From: Sanguinoderma infundibulare
Lineage: Eukaryota > Basidiomycota > Agaricomycetes > Polyporales > Polyporaceae
Assembly (NCBI GenBank): GCA_032821775.1
Contig: JAVLRN010000013.1
Location: forward strand, 682,001-746,000
Length of the DNA stretch: 64,000 nucleotides
Direction of reading: 5' to 3'
The notes under the pieces are model-generated. The model was not told the origin of the DNA, did not search any database, and saw nothing but the letters and a program-made list of their open reading frames with translations. Both the position numbers and the translations under genes were made by a program. This document shows, piece after piece, positions 19,756 through 31,399 of the stretch. The first letter of the stretch is position 1; each line of letters opens with the position of its first letter.

Positions 19756-22700
19756 GCGCACGTACACCAAAACTGATTTCCGAGTTAACAGGTCCCAACC
19801 GCTGGCATGCGGAGTTTCGGGGATGAACACAAGAAGCTGTCCCGCGTCGCCGCACTTCTCCCGGACGACTCCCGCAAGACCCGTGAAGTCTCCCGGCCGG
19901 GACGTTTAAAATCGTCCCGGCTGGGAGAGACGTGTCTCGCCTCGAGCGATCAAAGCGGCTTGGACGCCTATGCAGTGCGATGGACAGAGACGAGGGAACG
20001 GGTGACAATGTGGGCGACGGACATGCGTGCACCGCGGTTCGTGGGGGGGCTGGCAGGAACCGCGAGACTCGGGCCGGAGAGGGAAATCCACGAGTACAGC
20101 GGGGGGGTGACGGAGAAGGCAAGGGACGGAGAAACGAGCGGGAGCGTCGTCTGCGCGCTCGGGGCAGGGGGAGTCGAGGGACGCACGGGAGTGGACGGGT
20201 GAGAAGCATGCACAAGGATTGGAGGCTCGGGGGCGGTAGGGCGCGATTTGTCCTGCCGCCAATCAATGTAGGTTGGGACGCGATCGCGCACGACAGGACG
20301 CGTCTTGTCTTCGGTCCCGCGCTGCTCCTGGGCGCGTGCGGGATTCGCCCTGTCCAAGAGCGAAAGCGTAGCCAACGCGATCCTCAGCTGGGAGGCCATG
20401 CTCCTCGTCGAGGGCGTGCATCATCCTCATCCTCGAGTCTAGATCCTGCATGGTGACTCTGATCGCCCTGTCGACCTGGCTGTCGAGCTCCTCGACGACC
20501 CCCGTGGGGTATCTCTCCCGGATGACTTCAGAACGTGCACATCAAGCCTTCCAGCCCCGCGACGGTCACTCCCTGCACGGGGCATGGGAATCCCATTCTC
20601 AGGACCGGGAGACTTGATGTGTCTGTCTGAGGTCGTCCGGGAGCATTGTGTTTCGCTGTGCAATGCACTCGGAAGCGCGTCAACCTAGAAATTCCACTCG
20701 GATGCGAGGCTCACACACGCATGCAGCTCGGGGAAGCTCTGGACCACCGCCCCGATCCTCCAGCGCAACTGCGTCTTCCCCGACATCAAACGCCAGCTGC
20801 GAAGACAATCGCGGTCACGGAGCAGGCCATCAAGAAGCTCCCGCACGCGGCGCTGAAGATGGCCGCGCTGCGAGAAGACCAATGCTGCGACCCGCGGCGA
20901 GGACACAGGACACAGTATATACTCATGTCTTTCGCAAGAAATACAATAATGCATGGGGATTCGATTGAAACGAGAATGCACAGAGCTCAAATGAGCAAAA
21001 TCGAAGAGGGAGTGGGAAACGAAACACGAACTGGATACTCACGGGTGTAGACTTGCAGCTTGTAGTGCATCTTGAAAATGGACCGGTAGGCGTAGCCAGT
21101 AGTGCAGCGATGGTGAAAAGGCATGGAGGAGAGGGGGCGAGCCAAGGGGGAGAGCCAGGGGAAGGATGGGTAGTGAGGAGAGAGGAGAGAGGGATCGTTG
21201 GCGTGTGCTGTCAATAATCTGCCTAAGCAAGCACAAACTATCACACCATGCTCGGATCATGACATGTACAGTTCCACGTATGGCCTGGGTCGCGAACCCC
21301 AGTGCAATTGATTTATTTAGGCCTCTCATACCATCCGAGCAAGCGACAACCGCGGACCGCGGCTCAGCAGCGCCCAGTCCGACAGTCTCCCATTCAACAA
21401 ATGATCCAGAGCATCGGGCCCGCCCACACCATCAATCATACACAACAGTAAACGTCACTCACCCCGCTGTTCCGCCCGTGTCCAATTTCGCTTACTGGTC
21501 TGTGTTCCGGGTGCGGCATCCGAGTCCGTTGCGTCGGTAACTTCGCCCTGATCTCCCGGGCACGATCTTGATGTCATATTGCGCCGGGACGCTGCTCGCG
21601 GGGGCCGAGAAGTTTGGCAAGGGTCTAAGGAGTGTCATATGACACTGCACCAAGCCCTCGAACGTTCCTAGTCGGCCGTCCTGTCGCCGTGCAATTGTTA
21701 GCCCATCGCGAATGTTCCCCTTCGGTGACGACTTCTTCCCGGCAACGGCCTTTAGCGAGGTGACAACCATTATCGGCATCCCCATCGTACTCGCGAGGGA
21801 CTCGTGTCTATTGAAGGCCCTCAATACAGCGCAGATGATTGAGGTTGTAGAATTGACGGTTACCTCCAGCCACTCCGAGAGCTCAAAGTACAGCACGGAG
21901 CGGTCAGACATGTCCGTGAGGGAATCGTTGCGCAGGAGGTGGCTGCTGACAAAGTTGAACCGTCGGCGGAGGTGAGCGAGCGTGACCGGATGGGGGAGAA
22001 AGTCGCTGTGAAAGTGCATGGTACCTTCTCGCCGGCGGCCTTGAAACCGCGATCAAATCGCGCATTTCCCCACTGCACCCACCGGCAGCCGAAGCCCTCG
22101 CGATTGTCGCGGCCAGTGTCGAGGAGCGTACGACGCTCGGTTTCATTGCGCGCGGAGCCCTGCAGGGAGAGACAGAGCGGATGTCAGTGGTTTGCCCGCC
22201 CGACGAAAAACATTCGCGCCCACTCGTACCGCATCGTTTCGACAAATAATCGCGCGCGCTCGACTCGGCTGACTCGTCCGAGGTCACCTCGGGCACTGAA
22301 CAGCCGTACGAGATCAAATTCCAGGAATCGAGAAATTACGTCCGGAGCGGCAGAGAGGCGACCGCGCATTCCGAGCGTATTTCCAAATCGCGTCAACGAG
22401 TAGGCGAACGCTCTGGGATGATGCTGCGGTGCCCAGAAATCATCGCATAATGATTCGAGGGCGGGCGGAGAACCGCGAGAGGCGGAAAGGGTTGTCATTG
22501 ATCGTCTTTGCGCGCCCGCCCGAGCCAAGCTCCCGGATGATCCTGCGCCGCCATTCTGTCACCGCGGTAACGTTCGTGCGTCGTTGGAGGGTCTCTTCTT
22601 CTGCCTGGATGGGCGGGTTGGATGAGGGTTTGAATCGGTAAGACGAGGAGACGCACCCTGAGATTCTCGGATCCACGCCAGGACGCCCTAATGCATCATT

Positions 22701-23228
22701 CAGAGTTGCAACATCCGTCGTGTCCACCTACTATTTGTTGCACGATCTCTGTAGGGTTTGAAAAGTCACGTTAAACAGCCAAGATGACCGCCGAGGGCGG
22801 AGGACGGGCGGGAGAGCAGATGCGCCACCCGGGCCCGCCCACCGACGAAAACCGCCAAGACACAATTTTCAAAAAGTCGTCCCGGGACACTACAAACGCT
22901 TCAAACGCGTCGTACAAGATCCCCCGAGCCTGTGGAAACAGTCCGCTCGGCCATCCGACAAGAGCTGAGGGCGGGAGAGGGCGTACATTCTCGACCGCCA
23001 TGGAATCGCGACCAAAACACGATTTTACGAACCTTTTCGAATCGCCGTGTAAACTGCATCGCAAGTCAAGAAACGTGTTCGAGTCGATAATAGACTTGAT
23101 TTCTAAGCGAATAGAGACATACAACGTAAGTTACGACAAAAATTGGGGGTCCCGACCTTCAATATTCCACCTCTCCCGCTCCGAAATGGTCGTATCCACG
23201 CCGAATCACGCATTCTAGCTTCGCGAAC
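19756..23228. other. Unit segment without confident gene (U2)
   Basis: Counterpart of 8158-11630. From about 21.93 kb it carries U3-type variants (for example GAATCGTTGC instead of GAATCATTGC). No confident gene. Confidence 0.5.
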
Positions 23229-23316
23229 ATTGCTCGATGCCGCGACAATCGACGCCCGGCACATCCGAGGCAGAATCCAAAAAGTTGAAAATCGTCGTAC
23301 TGGAGTCCGCCTCCTT

Positions 23317-23889
23317 GGGCAGCAAACTCGAAACAGCTTCGACGGCCGCGCCGACGAGTGCAGATGGTGCGGACGTGTTCCGGAATCCTCGAAAGCCAGT
23401 TCAGAACACGTGAATAGTCGGCGTTCGGGAGATATGACACGTTTTCTGGGGGCGGCGGCCGAGCTTCCGCCGCGACCGAGGCCAGAACTCGTCCCCGCCA
23501 CGCCGACGGTTGGATGGCGTTCGTAGAGGACGTAAGCCGTTCTGTGATCGCCGTTTGACGGCGAGGCGATGGTCCGATTGGGGCGCAATTGCGAAATTTG
23601 TTGGGTAAGGCGAGCCACGCGCCCTTGGGCAGCATGTTCGAAACAGCTTGTACGGCCGCCACGACGAATGCTGACGGTGGGGAGGAGTCCCTGGATTCCA
23701 GAATACCTGTTCGACACGCGTGGATGGGCGGCGTTCGGGTGATACGATGCGTTTTCTTGGGGCTGCGGCCAAGCGTCCCCAGCGACCGAGGCCAGAACTC
23801 ATCCCCGCCACGCCGACGGTTGGATGGCGTTCGTGGAGGACGTAGGCCGTTCTGTGATCGCCGTTTGACGGCAAGGCGATGGTCCGATT
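23317..23889. repeat. Imperfect 310-bp direct duplication (U2)
   Basis: Copy of the nested duplication described at 121-693. I saw no difference from the other units in the translated frames covering it. Confidence 0.85.
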
Positions 23890-23952
23890 GAGGACGAGAG
23901 TCGTGGCTTCGGTTTCGTCAACTTCGAGAACCATGACGAGGTTCGGCGAGGG
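23887..23952 (+). pseudogene. RRM RNP1 fragment (U2)
   Basis: Copy of the scrap at 691-756. The motif is unchanged; just after it a GGGCGGGCG to GGGCGAGCG change distinguishes U2 and U3 from the other units. Confidence 0.5.
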
Positions 23953-24352
23953 CGAGCGAGCGACAGAGCTGGCCTACCGGCGGCCACGTCCGTGCGTGTT
24001 CCGATCTGCAATATTCACGGTGGTCAGGGGCGAGAGTAAGCGTGTGTTTGGGATAGGCGGGACTCGGGAGAGCTGGGAGATGGAGCGCTCGCTTGCGGGA
24101 GGCGAGACGGGACGCCAGGGACGCGAGCGCAATGACGGCCGGGCCTCGGAAACAGACCTGACAGATGGCACGACGGCGAGGGCGAGTCCGCGGTCTGCGC
24201 ACGGACTCTGATGGAGGGTATAAAGCCTGTAAAGAAAGGGGGAGGACGGCATGAGTGTCGTGCATTGCCCCCCCGCGATCTGCGTCCTATGCGTCCTCAC
24301 CTCGCCTTCGTTGACCGTGTACGTACTCACGTCGCATGGATTCTCCACGTTA

Positions 24353-25063
24353 CTAACTGTGTGTGTGTCCTCCACATGCTCTTCTCGCCGCGGCGTCGTC
24401 GTCCTGGGTCGGCGGCGGGATGTAGGGGTTGACGTTGTGTCTGGGTCGGGCAGGAGGTTGATTGAGAGCTCGGGGGAGCTGAGTGCAGGCATCGGTGGAC
24501 GGCTTGCCCCGTCGAATGGGGGATGGACGCCGCTGGGCGTCGAGGGTATCAGAGGGAGAATTCGCGGAAGGTGGCCGGCCGTGGTGTTTTCGACAATGTT
24601 CGAGGTCGGCTTGGAGGTCCTTCGCCTTTGCCTCGAGCGCACGGATGTAGTTTTCGAGGGGCTCGAAGTGCTGCTGGGTACGCGCCTTTTTGGCCGTCTC
24701 CTGCGTGAGCCGCGGTGAGGTCGAGTGTGTGAGGGCGGGGTGCGTGCTGGGGCCTGGGGACGATGACTGGCTGTGGAGACGAGGACAGAGAAAGTCTGGT
24801 GGAATATCAGACTCGAACGGGCGCGCATGTTCGGGGGACGAGCGAGCAACGGTAGCAAAGAGAGGTGCAAGGCCGGGGGAAGGATCGGGAAAAGGGATTG
24901 GAGCGGGGAATGTTTGGAGATGCGGAGAGGCCGCTTGGGAAGGCACGGTGCGGAGCGAGACGAAGAGGCGAGAGGAGCGGAAACCTGCTTGGAATGTCGC
25001 ATTGGATGGCCTCGGTTCGGTTCCTGTCAAACAAGCGGAGAACCGGCGATAGCTACCGTTCAA
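24353..25063 (-). CDS. Unidentified coiled-coil-like open frame (U2)
   Basis: Copy of the frame at 1157-1867 with Leu to Pro (SSSPGP instead of SSSPGL) and Val to Ile (NPYI instead of NPYV) changes. It remains open. Confidence 0.3.
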   Translation of the reverse strand: MNGSYRRFSACLTGTEPRPSNATFQAGFRSSRLFVSLRTVPSQAASPHLQTFPAPIPFPDPSPGLAPLFATVARSSPEHARPFESDIPPDFLCPRLHSQSSSPGPSTHPALTHSTSPRLTQETAKKARTQQHFEPLENYIRALEAKAKDLQADLEHCRKHHGRPPSANSPSDTLDAQRRPSPIRRGKPSTDACTQLPRALNQPPARPRHNVNPYIPPPTQDDDAAARRACGGHTHS

Positions 25064-25204
25064 GGAGAGCTGGTTGGTGAGGCGCTAAGTAAGAGCTCAA
25101 GCGCCAGAGGCATCGCAACGGGATTTGCCGGCAGAACGGAACGCGCGTCGTGACTTGTCCGAGTGGCACTTGAAGTTGACCGCGCACTTGTAGCGGCAGC
25201 ATCA

Positions 25205-27132
25205 ATGTTCTTGACTAGGTTTACTTTACTGAAACCCCGGCAAGATGTAGATATGGTCCACAAAATACACTCTCTGCTCGGTACATCCAGCGTAAGTCAG
25301 GCTCGTGGCAACCAAAAGTGCTACGCACGCTGACGACATCATTTTCAGATCATGCATATCAGGGCTCTAGAATACCCCTTGTTTTCGCATTTGACATAGT
25401 AGGAGCAATGGAGGTTCAAGTGTCTCATAGCACTTACGGCGGTGTACACAGGACGGTGTCCTACTCCGAGGACCGCATACAATTCCTGCCGCAAGACGGG
25501 CACTAGAAATACTCAACGGTGCCAACCCCATGCGCGTGTACGTCAATTTTCGTCTGGCAAATGAGTAAAGTTCTCACAGCTGCGTAAGGAAGATACCCTT
25601 CATCCTCGTGGGGTCCACTTCCATGTAACTCCAGAGTCACTCAACGCTCACCTCGTTTGCAATAGTTGACAAATGGCGGTGGCGTCAGCGAGGAAGCCCG
25701 ACGACACAAGCTGAGCTCTCAACTCGGGGTAGAGGTATGCACGCGGAGAGTCTTCGGAGACTACATCGTTAGACAACAGTTCCTTTGCAGATTCACAGCA
25801 ACCAAATCGAGCAAGCTCATACTATTCTCAAGTCGGTCGTGCACAAGTACGTCAACAAACCTGTGCTGGTCCTTGGCGGCCGTAATGACGTCGTTCGCAA
25901 GGTCGCTGAAGGGTATGGTATATCACGGATATCAGGCGCTCCTACGCTCATGGCCTTTATTTTCCTCTGCAGCTATGGATTTAAACACGCCTACACGACG
26001 CTCGACGTCCTCGCGTGGAAACCCGAGTAAGTGATCATCTCTCACGGCGGGCACAGTCCGATTCGCTGCCCAGGAAAATGCTTGTAAAAACATTCCGCAG
26101 GGTTTGCCTTGGGCAACCTTTTCACCAGCATTTTCCCGTTCTGCGAATCGGGACCTGCCTGTCGCGTCTGGCGCGTGTGCTTCGTCTTACTTTACCGGTG
26201 CCAGAGTTTGGCCGTTCCACGACCTGACACCCGAAGAACGTGCTTCCGCGCAGGTGAGAACATTTCCATGTCATGTGGTATTGTTCATCCCCATGCCATC
26301 CTCCACAGCCGGCCGACTTCTCAAACATACCCATCTCGGCGATCTTCGTCTTCCACGACCCCCGCAACTGGTCGCTCGACATTCAAATTATTCTTGACGT
26401 GGTCCGCTCTCGCGGCATAATCGGTGGGCCATACCTCGATGCACCCAGTGGGGGCCTTGGGTCGGTCGAATTGGTGTTTTGCAACCCCGACCTGCTGTGG
26501 AAGTCGGACTTCCCACAGCCGCGCCTCGGACAGGGCGCGTTCCGCGAAGCTTTCCAGGCCGTGCATCAGGTGCGTATTCCAAGATTTGGGCAATAGACTG
26601 CATGCGAACGCTTGGAACAGGCCGTGGTCGGGACACAGTACCCGTGCGTGCAGTACGGGAAGCCGTCGAAGGCCACGTATGCGTTCGCAGAACAGGTTCT
26701 CAAAGACCGTCTCGACGAGCTCAATCGCAGTGGCGGGCGGGTAGAGAAGATGCCCCGCGTGTAAGTGCCGGTGTCTTTACCATTACCGCGATGCTGACGA
26801 CGTGTGTTCCGATGCCAGCTATATGATAGGAGGTACGTGCGTGCCGCTGGTTGGTGGGGCATATATGCTGATGGCAATCGCCTCAGACAATCCAGAATCA
26901 GGTGCGGTCGCGACGTTTTAAGTTGTATTTGCGTTCTAAGTGAATGAATGCCTTCGCAGACATCGCGGGTGCGAACACCGCAGGGTGGCCTTCGGTACTT
27001 GTCAAGACAGGCGTGTACGACTCCGCACGTGGGCCTCCCACGCACCAGCCGACTTTCATCGCGGAAGACGTAGAGGAGGCAGTGAGATGGGCAATCGAGA
27101 GGGAGATGGGGAGAAGGCAGCATTCAGCGTAG
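25205..27132 (+). pseudogene. HDHD5/CECR5-like HAD hydrolase, exon-1 frameshift (U2)
   Basis: Layout as in U0, but the lesion differs. The A-run in exon 1 is AAA at 25232-25234 instead of AAAA (2036-2039 in U0), a 1-nt deletion 27 bases after the ATG. The correct frame downstream then has no ATG before the DxD exon; going upstream it meets a TAG at once. The next in-frame ATG lies after the catalytic Asp pair. The acceptor lost in U0 and U1 is intact here (AG at 25664-25665). There is also a Val to Glu change (NQIEQAH). The copy probably yields no full catalytic protein. Confidence 0.8.
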
Positions 27133-27609
27133 ATGCTGTGCCATCGAGGTAGAGCCCCTTCAGTGCGATGTTTTACGGCTTGGACTGATTTTTTGCTAAC
27201 CTTGTATCAACGTCTTGAAAGTCTCCCAGAAGCTATGTATGTAGAAGAGTCCCATTTCGCTCGTGCCGACCCTCGTCCGGTGACTTGATGGCGGTATGTC
27301 TGAGACATTATCACCGATGCGTCCATCCTGACGAGCACCCACACATTCAGTCCTTGGCATCTACTTGTTCATTCAAAATTCACAGCACGCCTTGGCTTTT
27401 CTCGGTGGAATTATTGACATATTGCTTTCTTGTTCGTTCCCTCAGGCAAGGTGAGGCTGCTTCCAGCGACTCGGCGCCCGATGGTGAAACGCGACTGGAT
27501 TTTAAGGGTTTCCATTCCCCACCCCCACGGCTCTATTCGACCTGCATTCTGGATGCCGTGACGTGGTTCGTTTTCGTCAATCGCGCAATGCGGATGCTAT
27601 GAGCTCGTT

Positions 27610-27615
27610 TATAAA
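27610..27615 (+). promoter_or_regulatory. TATA box of O-methyltransferase (U2)
   Basis: TATAAA 87 bp upstream of the ATG at 27697. Confidence 0.5.
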
Positions 27616-27696
27616 TCGCAGGACTACTGATCATAGAGAGAAAAACTTGACAGACGCCATCACAGCCATCCTTCCCCCCATCGCCCAGTCGCCGAG

Positions 27697-29630
27697 ATGC
27701 CTACTAACGGTTTCCACGAAAGCCCCCTGTTCTCTCTTCTTTCTGTACTGACGACGTCCATCCATACCATCGAAGGTGAGCTCAGGGCCGCCAACTTGCC
27801 TCCCTTCACTTTGGACCCGAAGTGGCACCCTCTCGACTCGCTCGACGGCGTCCCGCCCCCGAGGCTCCACGAAGCCCGAAGAGTCGCCATGGCCGCGGCC
27901 AACATGATCAAAGCGCTCGTTCAGGACGTCGGGACGGCGATGATGGTCAGTACTGCTCAAGTTTGTACAGGTCGAATCCGAATGCATTGACGTGGAACGC
28001 AGGACATGTCCGTCAAGGCACTCGATCAGACGGCGTACATGCTGACTGCGGACATCGACCTCTTGGATGTGTTCAAGACGGAGGAAGAGAAGATCAACGG
28101 CCTTCATGTCAACGAGATGGTTGCGCGTCTTCCGAAGGGCAAGAAGGTCGACGCGCAAAAGCTGGGCCGCTCGTTGCGCCTGCTCAGCACCGAGCACTGG
28201 TAAGCATGTTGTTCGTGTGTGATACCATTACCCGTGTGACCGTGCCGATCAGGTGGATCGAGAAGTCCAAGGACGTCTTCGCGCCGCTCCGCTGGGCACT
28301 CCTCAATACTCCCGGCACGCCGTCTCACGCCTGGGCGGACTCTTCGTCAAACGCTGCGCTCATCGGGAGCACCGCGTTCGTCGCGCAAATGACGGACCCC
28401 ACTCGGATCCCGCTGGACAACATCGAGGCGGCGCCGATCGTCCGCGGTCTCCACATGATGGGCAACACGCACATCAAGAACTTCTGGACGTGGCTCGCAC
28501 AGGATCCCGACAGGCTCGGCGGGTTCGCGCGGAGCATGGAAGGACTCGGTCAGTGCACACGTTCACATTCGGCGTCGCACGCGTTCATTTCCCGGACATT
28601 CATGTTTGTCGTCAGGCTATATCAACCTGCCGTCGCTGAAAGCCGACTACCCTTGGGAATCCCTCCCGCCCAATACGACCTTCGTTGACGTGGGCGCTGG
28701 CCAGGGGACCGTGTCCCTGCACATCCTCAGGATGCTTTACAAGACGAACCCGACGCTCAAGGTCGTCCTGCAGGATCGTCCCCAGCATCTCCAGGAGGGC
28801 GAGAAGTACTGGGCGCAGCACCTCCCGGACGCGATCAGGGAGGAGAGGGTCGAGTTCGAGCCCCACGACTTCTTCCAGAACAACCCGAGGACAGGCCCCA
28901 ACACTCTCTATTGGTTCCGGTTTATCATGCACGACTGGACGGATAGGTAAGGTTTAGTCCTGCCCGCATCCTGTTTTGTCTAATTGACCTTGTTCATGTA
29001 GCTATTGCATCAAGATCCTCCGGGCTGTGCGTGCGGTGTGCCATCCCAGCTCTCGAAGTGAGTGATGGAATCGTTGTTCGGCTTTGGCGCTCTCGACGTC
29101 TACCTCACCACGACGTCTGCAGTTCTTATTTGCGACTGTGTTGTGCCGGAGGCGCCTTCTGCCGAGTCGACGACAAACGGTGTCAAGGTTTCGTTTGAGG
29201 ACACTCTGATGTCGATAGACAACGAAGCCGTACGTCGTATTCAGTTGATTTGGCAACGTGTCCCTGAGGGTTTCTTGTTCAACGCCGTAGCCCTACGCAC
29301 CGATAGAGGCGCCATACCCCCTTCCCAAGAACTTTGGCTTTGCCACGAAAGCTACCTACCGCACGGACATGGTAAACGAATGCTCTACTTTCCAGGCCGC
29401 GATTGCCAATTCTCACTTCATCCGAAACAGCTCATGTACAACTCGCTGAACGCTCTCGAGCGCACGACGAGCAATTTCGAGAAGATCGTCACCGAGTCGG
29501 GATTCAATATTTCCCGCGTCTACACCACCCGTGGCGCGTCCAGCAGTGCGTAGTTTATTGATGGCTGGCATTGGCATGTACTCTTCTTGCTCACGAACAT
29601 TTTGCAGTCATCGAGGCGATTCCAAACTAA
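27697..29630 (+). CDS. COMT-like O-methyltransferase (U2)
   Basis: Intact nine-exon copy. Differences from U0 are mostly silent or intronic. Coding changes seen include Asp to Asn (LHVNEMVARL), Tyr to His (VSLHILRML, just after the SAM loop) and Val to Ile near the C-terminus (IIEAIPN). The intron before the SAM-loop exon is 1 nt longer (ends TTTGTCGTCAG) with the acceptor kept. The glycine loop and catalytic His are unchanged. Confidence 0.9.
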
Positions 29631-29793
29631 CGCACTGGGCATCGACTGTCGTCAATCTCTTCAACACGGGAGATGTCGAGTACGTGGGGAACGATTTCCG
29701 CGAGCAGAGCGTCTGTACATAAGCGGATCAATATATTTGTTTCGCGGCTGAGCATCTGCGCTGAAATCTCCCGGATCGATCGTTTGCCTTAGT

Positions 29794-29908
29794 ACTCTCA
29801 CAGGTGGCAGTATGGGAGATGGACTCTCACAGGGGGCTGTATTGGAGATAGACTTTCAGAGGGGACTGTATTGGCGACGCAATACTCTCAGAGGGAGGTG
29901 GTTTTGAG
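29794..29908. repeat. Minisatellite, about 30-bp unit (U3, expanded)
   Basis: About four copies: an additional ACTCTCACAGG-type copy is present relative to U1 and U2. This expansion accounts for part of the greater length of this unit. Confidence 0.7.
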
Positions 29909-30081
29909 CAGCGGGACTTGCGGGAATTCATGGAGACCTTAGGGGCATTAGAATAGAGCAAAGGATACTATAAAGACATACACAAGACAAATACACAAGT
30001 ACAGTGCACGAGCTACGTCCAAACCGAAACAAACGAGCCCGCCGCGGACCCAAAACCACGTCCAAGTTCACGGGCGCCTAT

Positions 30082-30652
30082 CTACACGTACAAGCGAGAG
30101 CTGACACAGCTCTCCTTCCACCGCCACCACCACCTCCGCGCGACCACATCTCTCGCCACCGCCGCTATTTTCTTGTCGAATGTGACTCTGTGGGCTGCGG
30201 AGAGGTCAGGACTTGCACTGGACTTGACTTGAGACTCACTGGGCTGGCCTGCTTCCACCCCGACACGCGCCCGGATCGCCCAGAAGGGATAACTCTCGCC
30301 GGTACCCTTGTGGCGGTACAAGCCCGAGAAGACGGTCTTGCCAGAGAGGAAGCACTCGAACACCTCGTCCTTCCCGTCCGCGCTCACCCACGCGTGCCGC
30401 ATCTTGAACACGCCCGACGTCGACGACACGCCGCAGTAGCCGTCCTCGAGGTCGATGCTGCCCGCCACGCCAGCCGTCGCTGTCGCCGTCGCCGTCTCCG
30501 TCTCGGGTGTGGACTTGGAGAAGAACGCGCCAGCGGCCTCGCGCGGATGAAGGCCAGCGCATCCTCGAGCGTGAGGTCCTCGAGCGCGGGCTCGAACGGC
30601 GCTTCCTCGAGGGGCCCCAGGAAGGCGGGGTCTGGAGGCGGCCGCGGCCGAG
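30082..30652 (-). CDS. Unidentified exon-like frame downstream of SDR relic (U3)
   Basis: The conserved part (30082-30468) is intact with SGKTVFSG instead of SGKIVFSG and an extra Thr-Ala pair upstream. Just upstream the sequence CGCGGATGAAGG lacks one G relative to U1 (CGCGGGATGAAGG), so the longer frame upstream is shifted in this copy only. Confidence 0.35.
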
Positions 30653-30655
30653 GCC

Positions 30656-31399
30656 TTTGGGGATGTAGATCTGGCTGCTGTTGTTGCGCAACCGGAAGAT
30701 GTCGCTCCGGATGTGGCCCGGGTCGACGGCGATACTCACGACGTCTTCCCCAGCCTCGGCCGCGCGCCGCGCGAGGAGGGCCGAGAGCTGGATCGGCGCG
30801 AGCTTGCGGCGGGCGGCGGTGTCGGTGAAGGTGGAGAAGTCGAGGCGGCTGTTGACGAGGAAGTTGGCGGCGGACGAGGTCCAGATGATTCGGGACGGAC
30901 TGGGGCTTGAATCGGACGTGGTGGTGGCAGTGGGAGAGACGAGGAGGGGATAGAGAAGGCGGAGGAAGAGATGATGGCCGTGGACGTTCACGCCGAAGGT
31001 CGCGTCGTATGCCTGGGCGGTGAGCTCGTCGAGGGGCGGGTACATGATCCCGGCGTTGAGGTATAGGATGTCGATGTGGGACTCGCGTCTCCGAGAACAG
31101 GCAGGTTGTCAATATTACAGTTGGCGTCGGAAACGGATGACAGACTCAGACTCACCGAGAAAAGTCCTGTGCAGAGGTTCGGACTGCCGCCAGGTCGTTC
31201 AGGTCGAGCTGGAGGAACTCGGCGGTCTTCCCGGTGTCGGTTTTCAGCGCCTGGATCGCTTCTTCGGCCTTTGTCTGGGAGCGGGTGACGAGGTAGGCCT
31301 TGGCGTTCTTTCGGAGGAGAGACTTGATCATCTCAAAGCCGATTCCGGAGGTGCCGCAAAGATGCGAATCATGCCAAACAGAAGGCTCCCGGCTCCCAT
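30656..31399 (-). pseudogene. Short-chain dehydrogenase relic (U3)
   Basis: The codon that is TGA in U1 and U2 is CGA here (31179-31181), so exon 1 reads through as AAVRTSAQDFS and splices in frame into RRESHIDILYLNAGIM. The N-terminal frame change, the missing Tyr-x-x-x-Lys segment and the missing C-terminus remain. There is a private Asn to His (DPGHIRSDIF) and a two-residue insertion (FRLRNNSS). Confidence 0.75.

Larger units (their letters stand above)
18100..29697 (+). repeat. Tandem array unit U2 (11598 bp)
   Basis: This complete unit is mosaic. Its SDR region (18455-19755) is like U1, including the nonsense codon. From about 21.9 kb onward it is like U3, including the exon-1 frameshift in the HAD gene and the O-methyltransferase variants. 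Confidence 0.93.
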
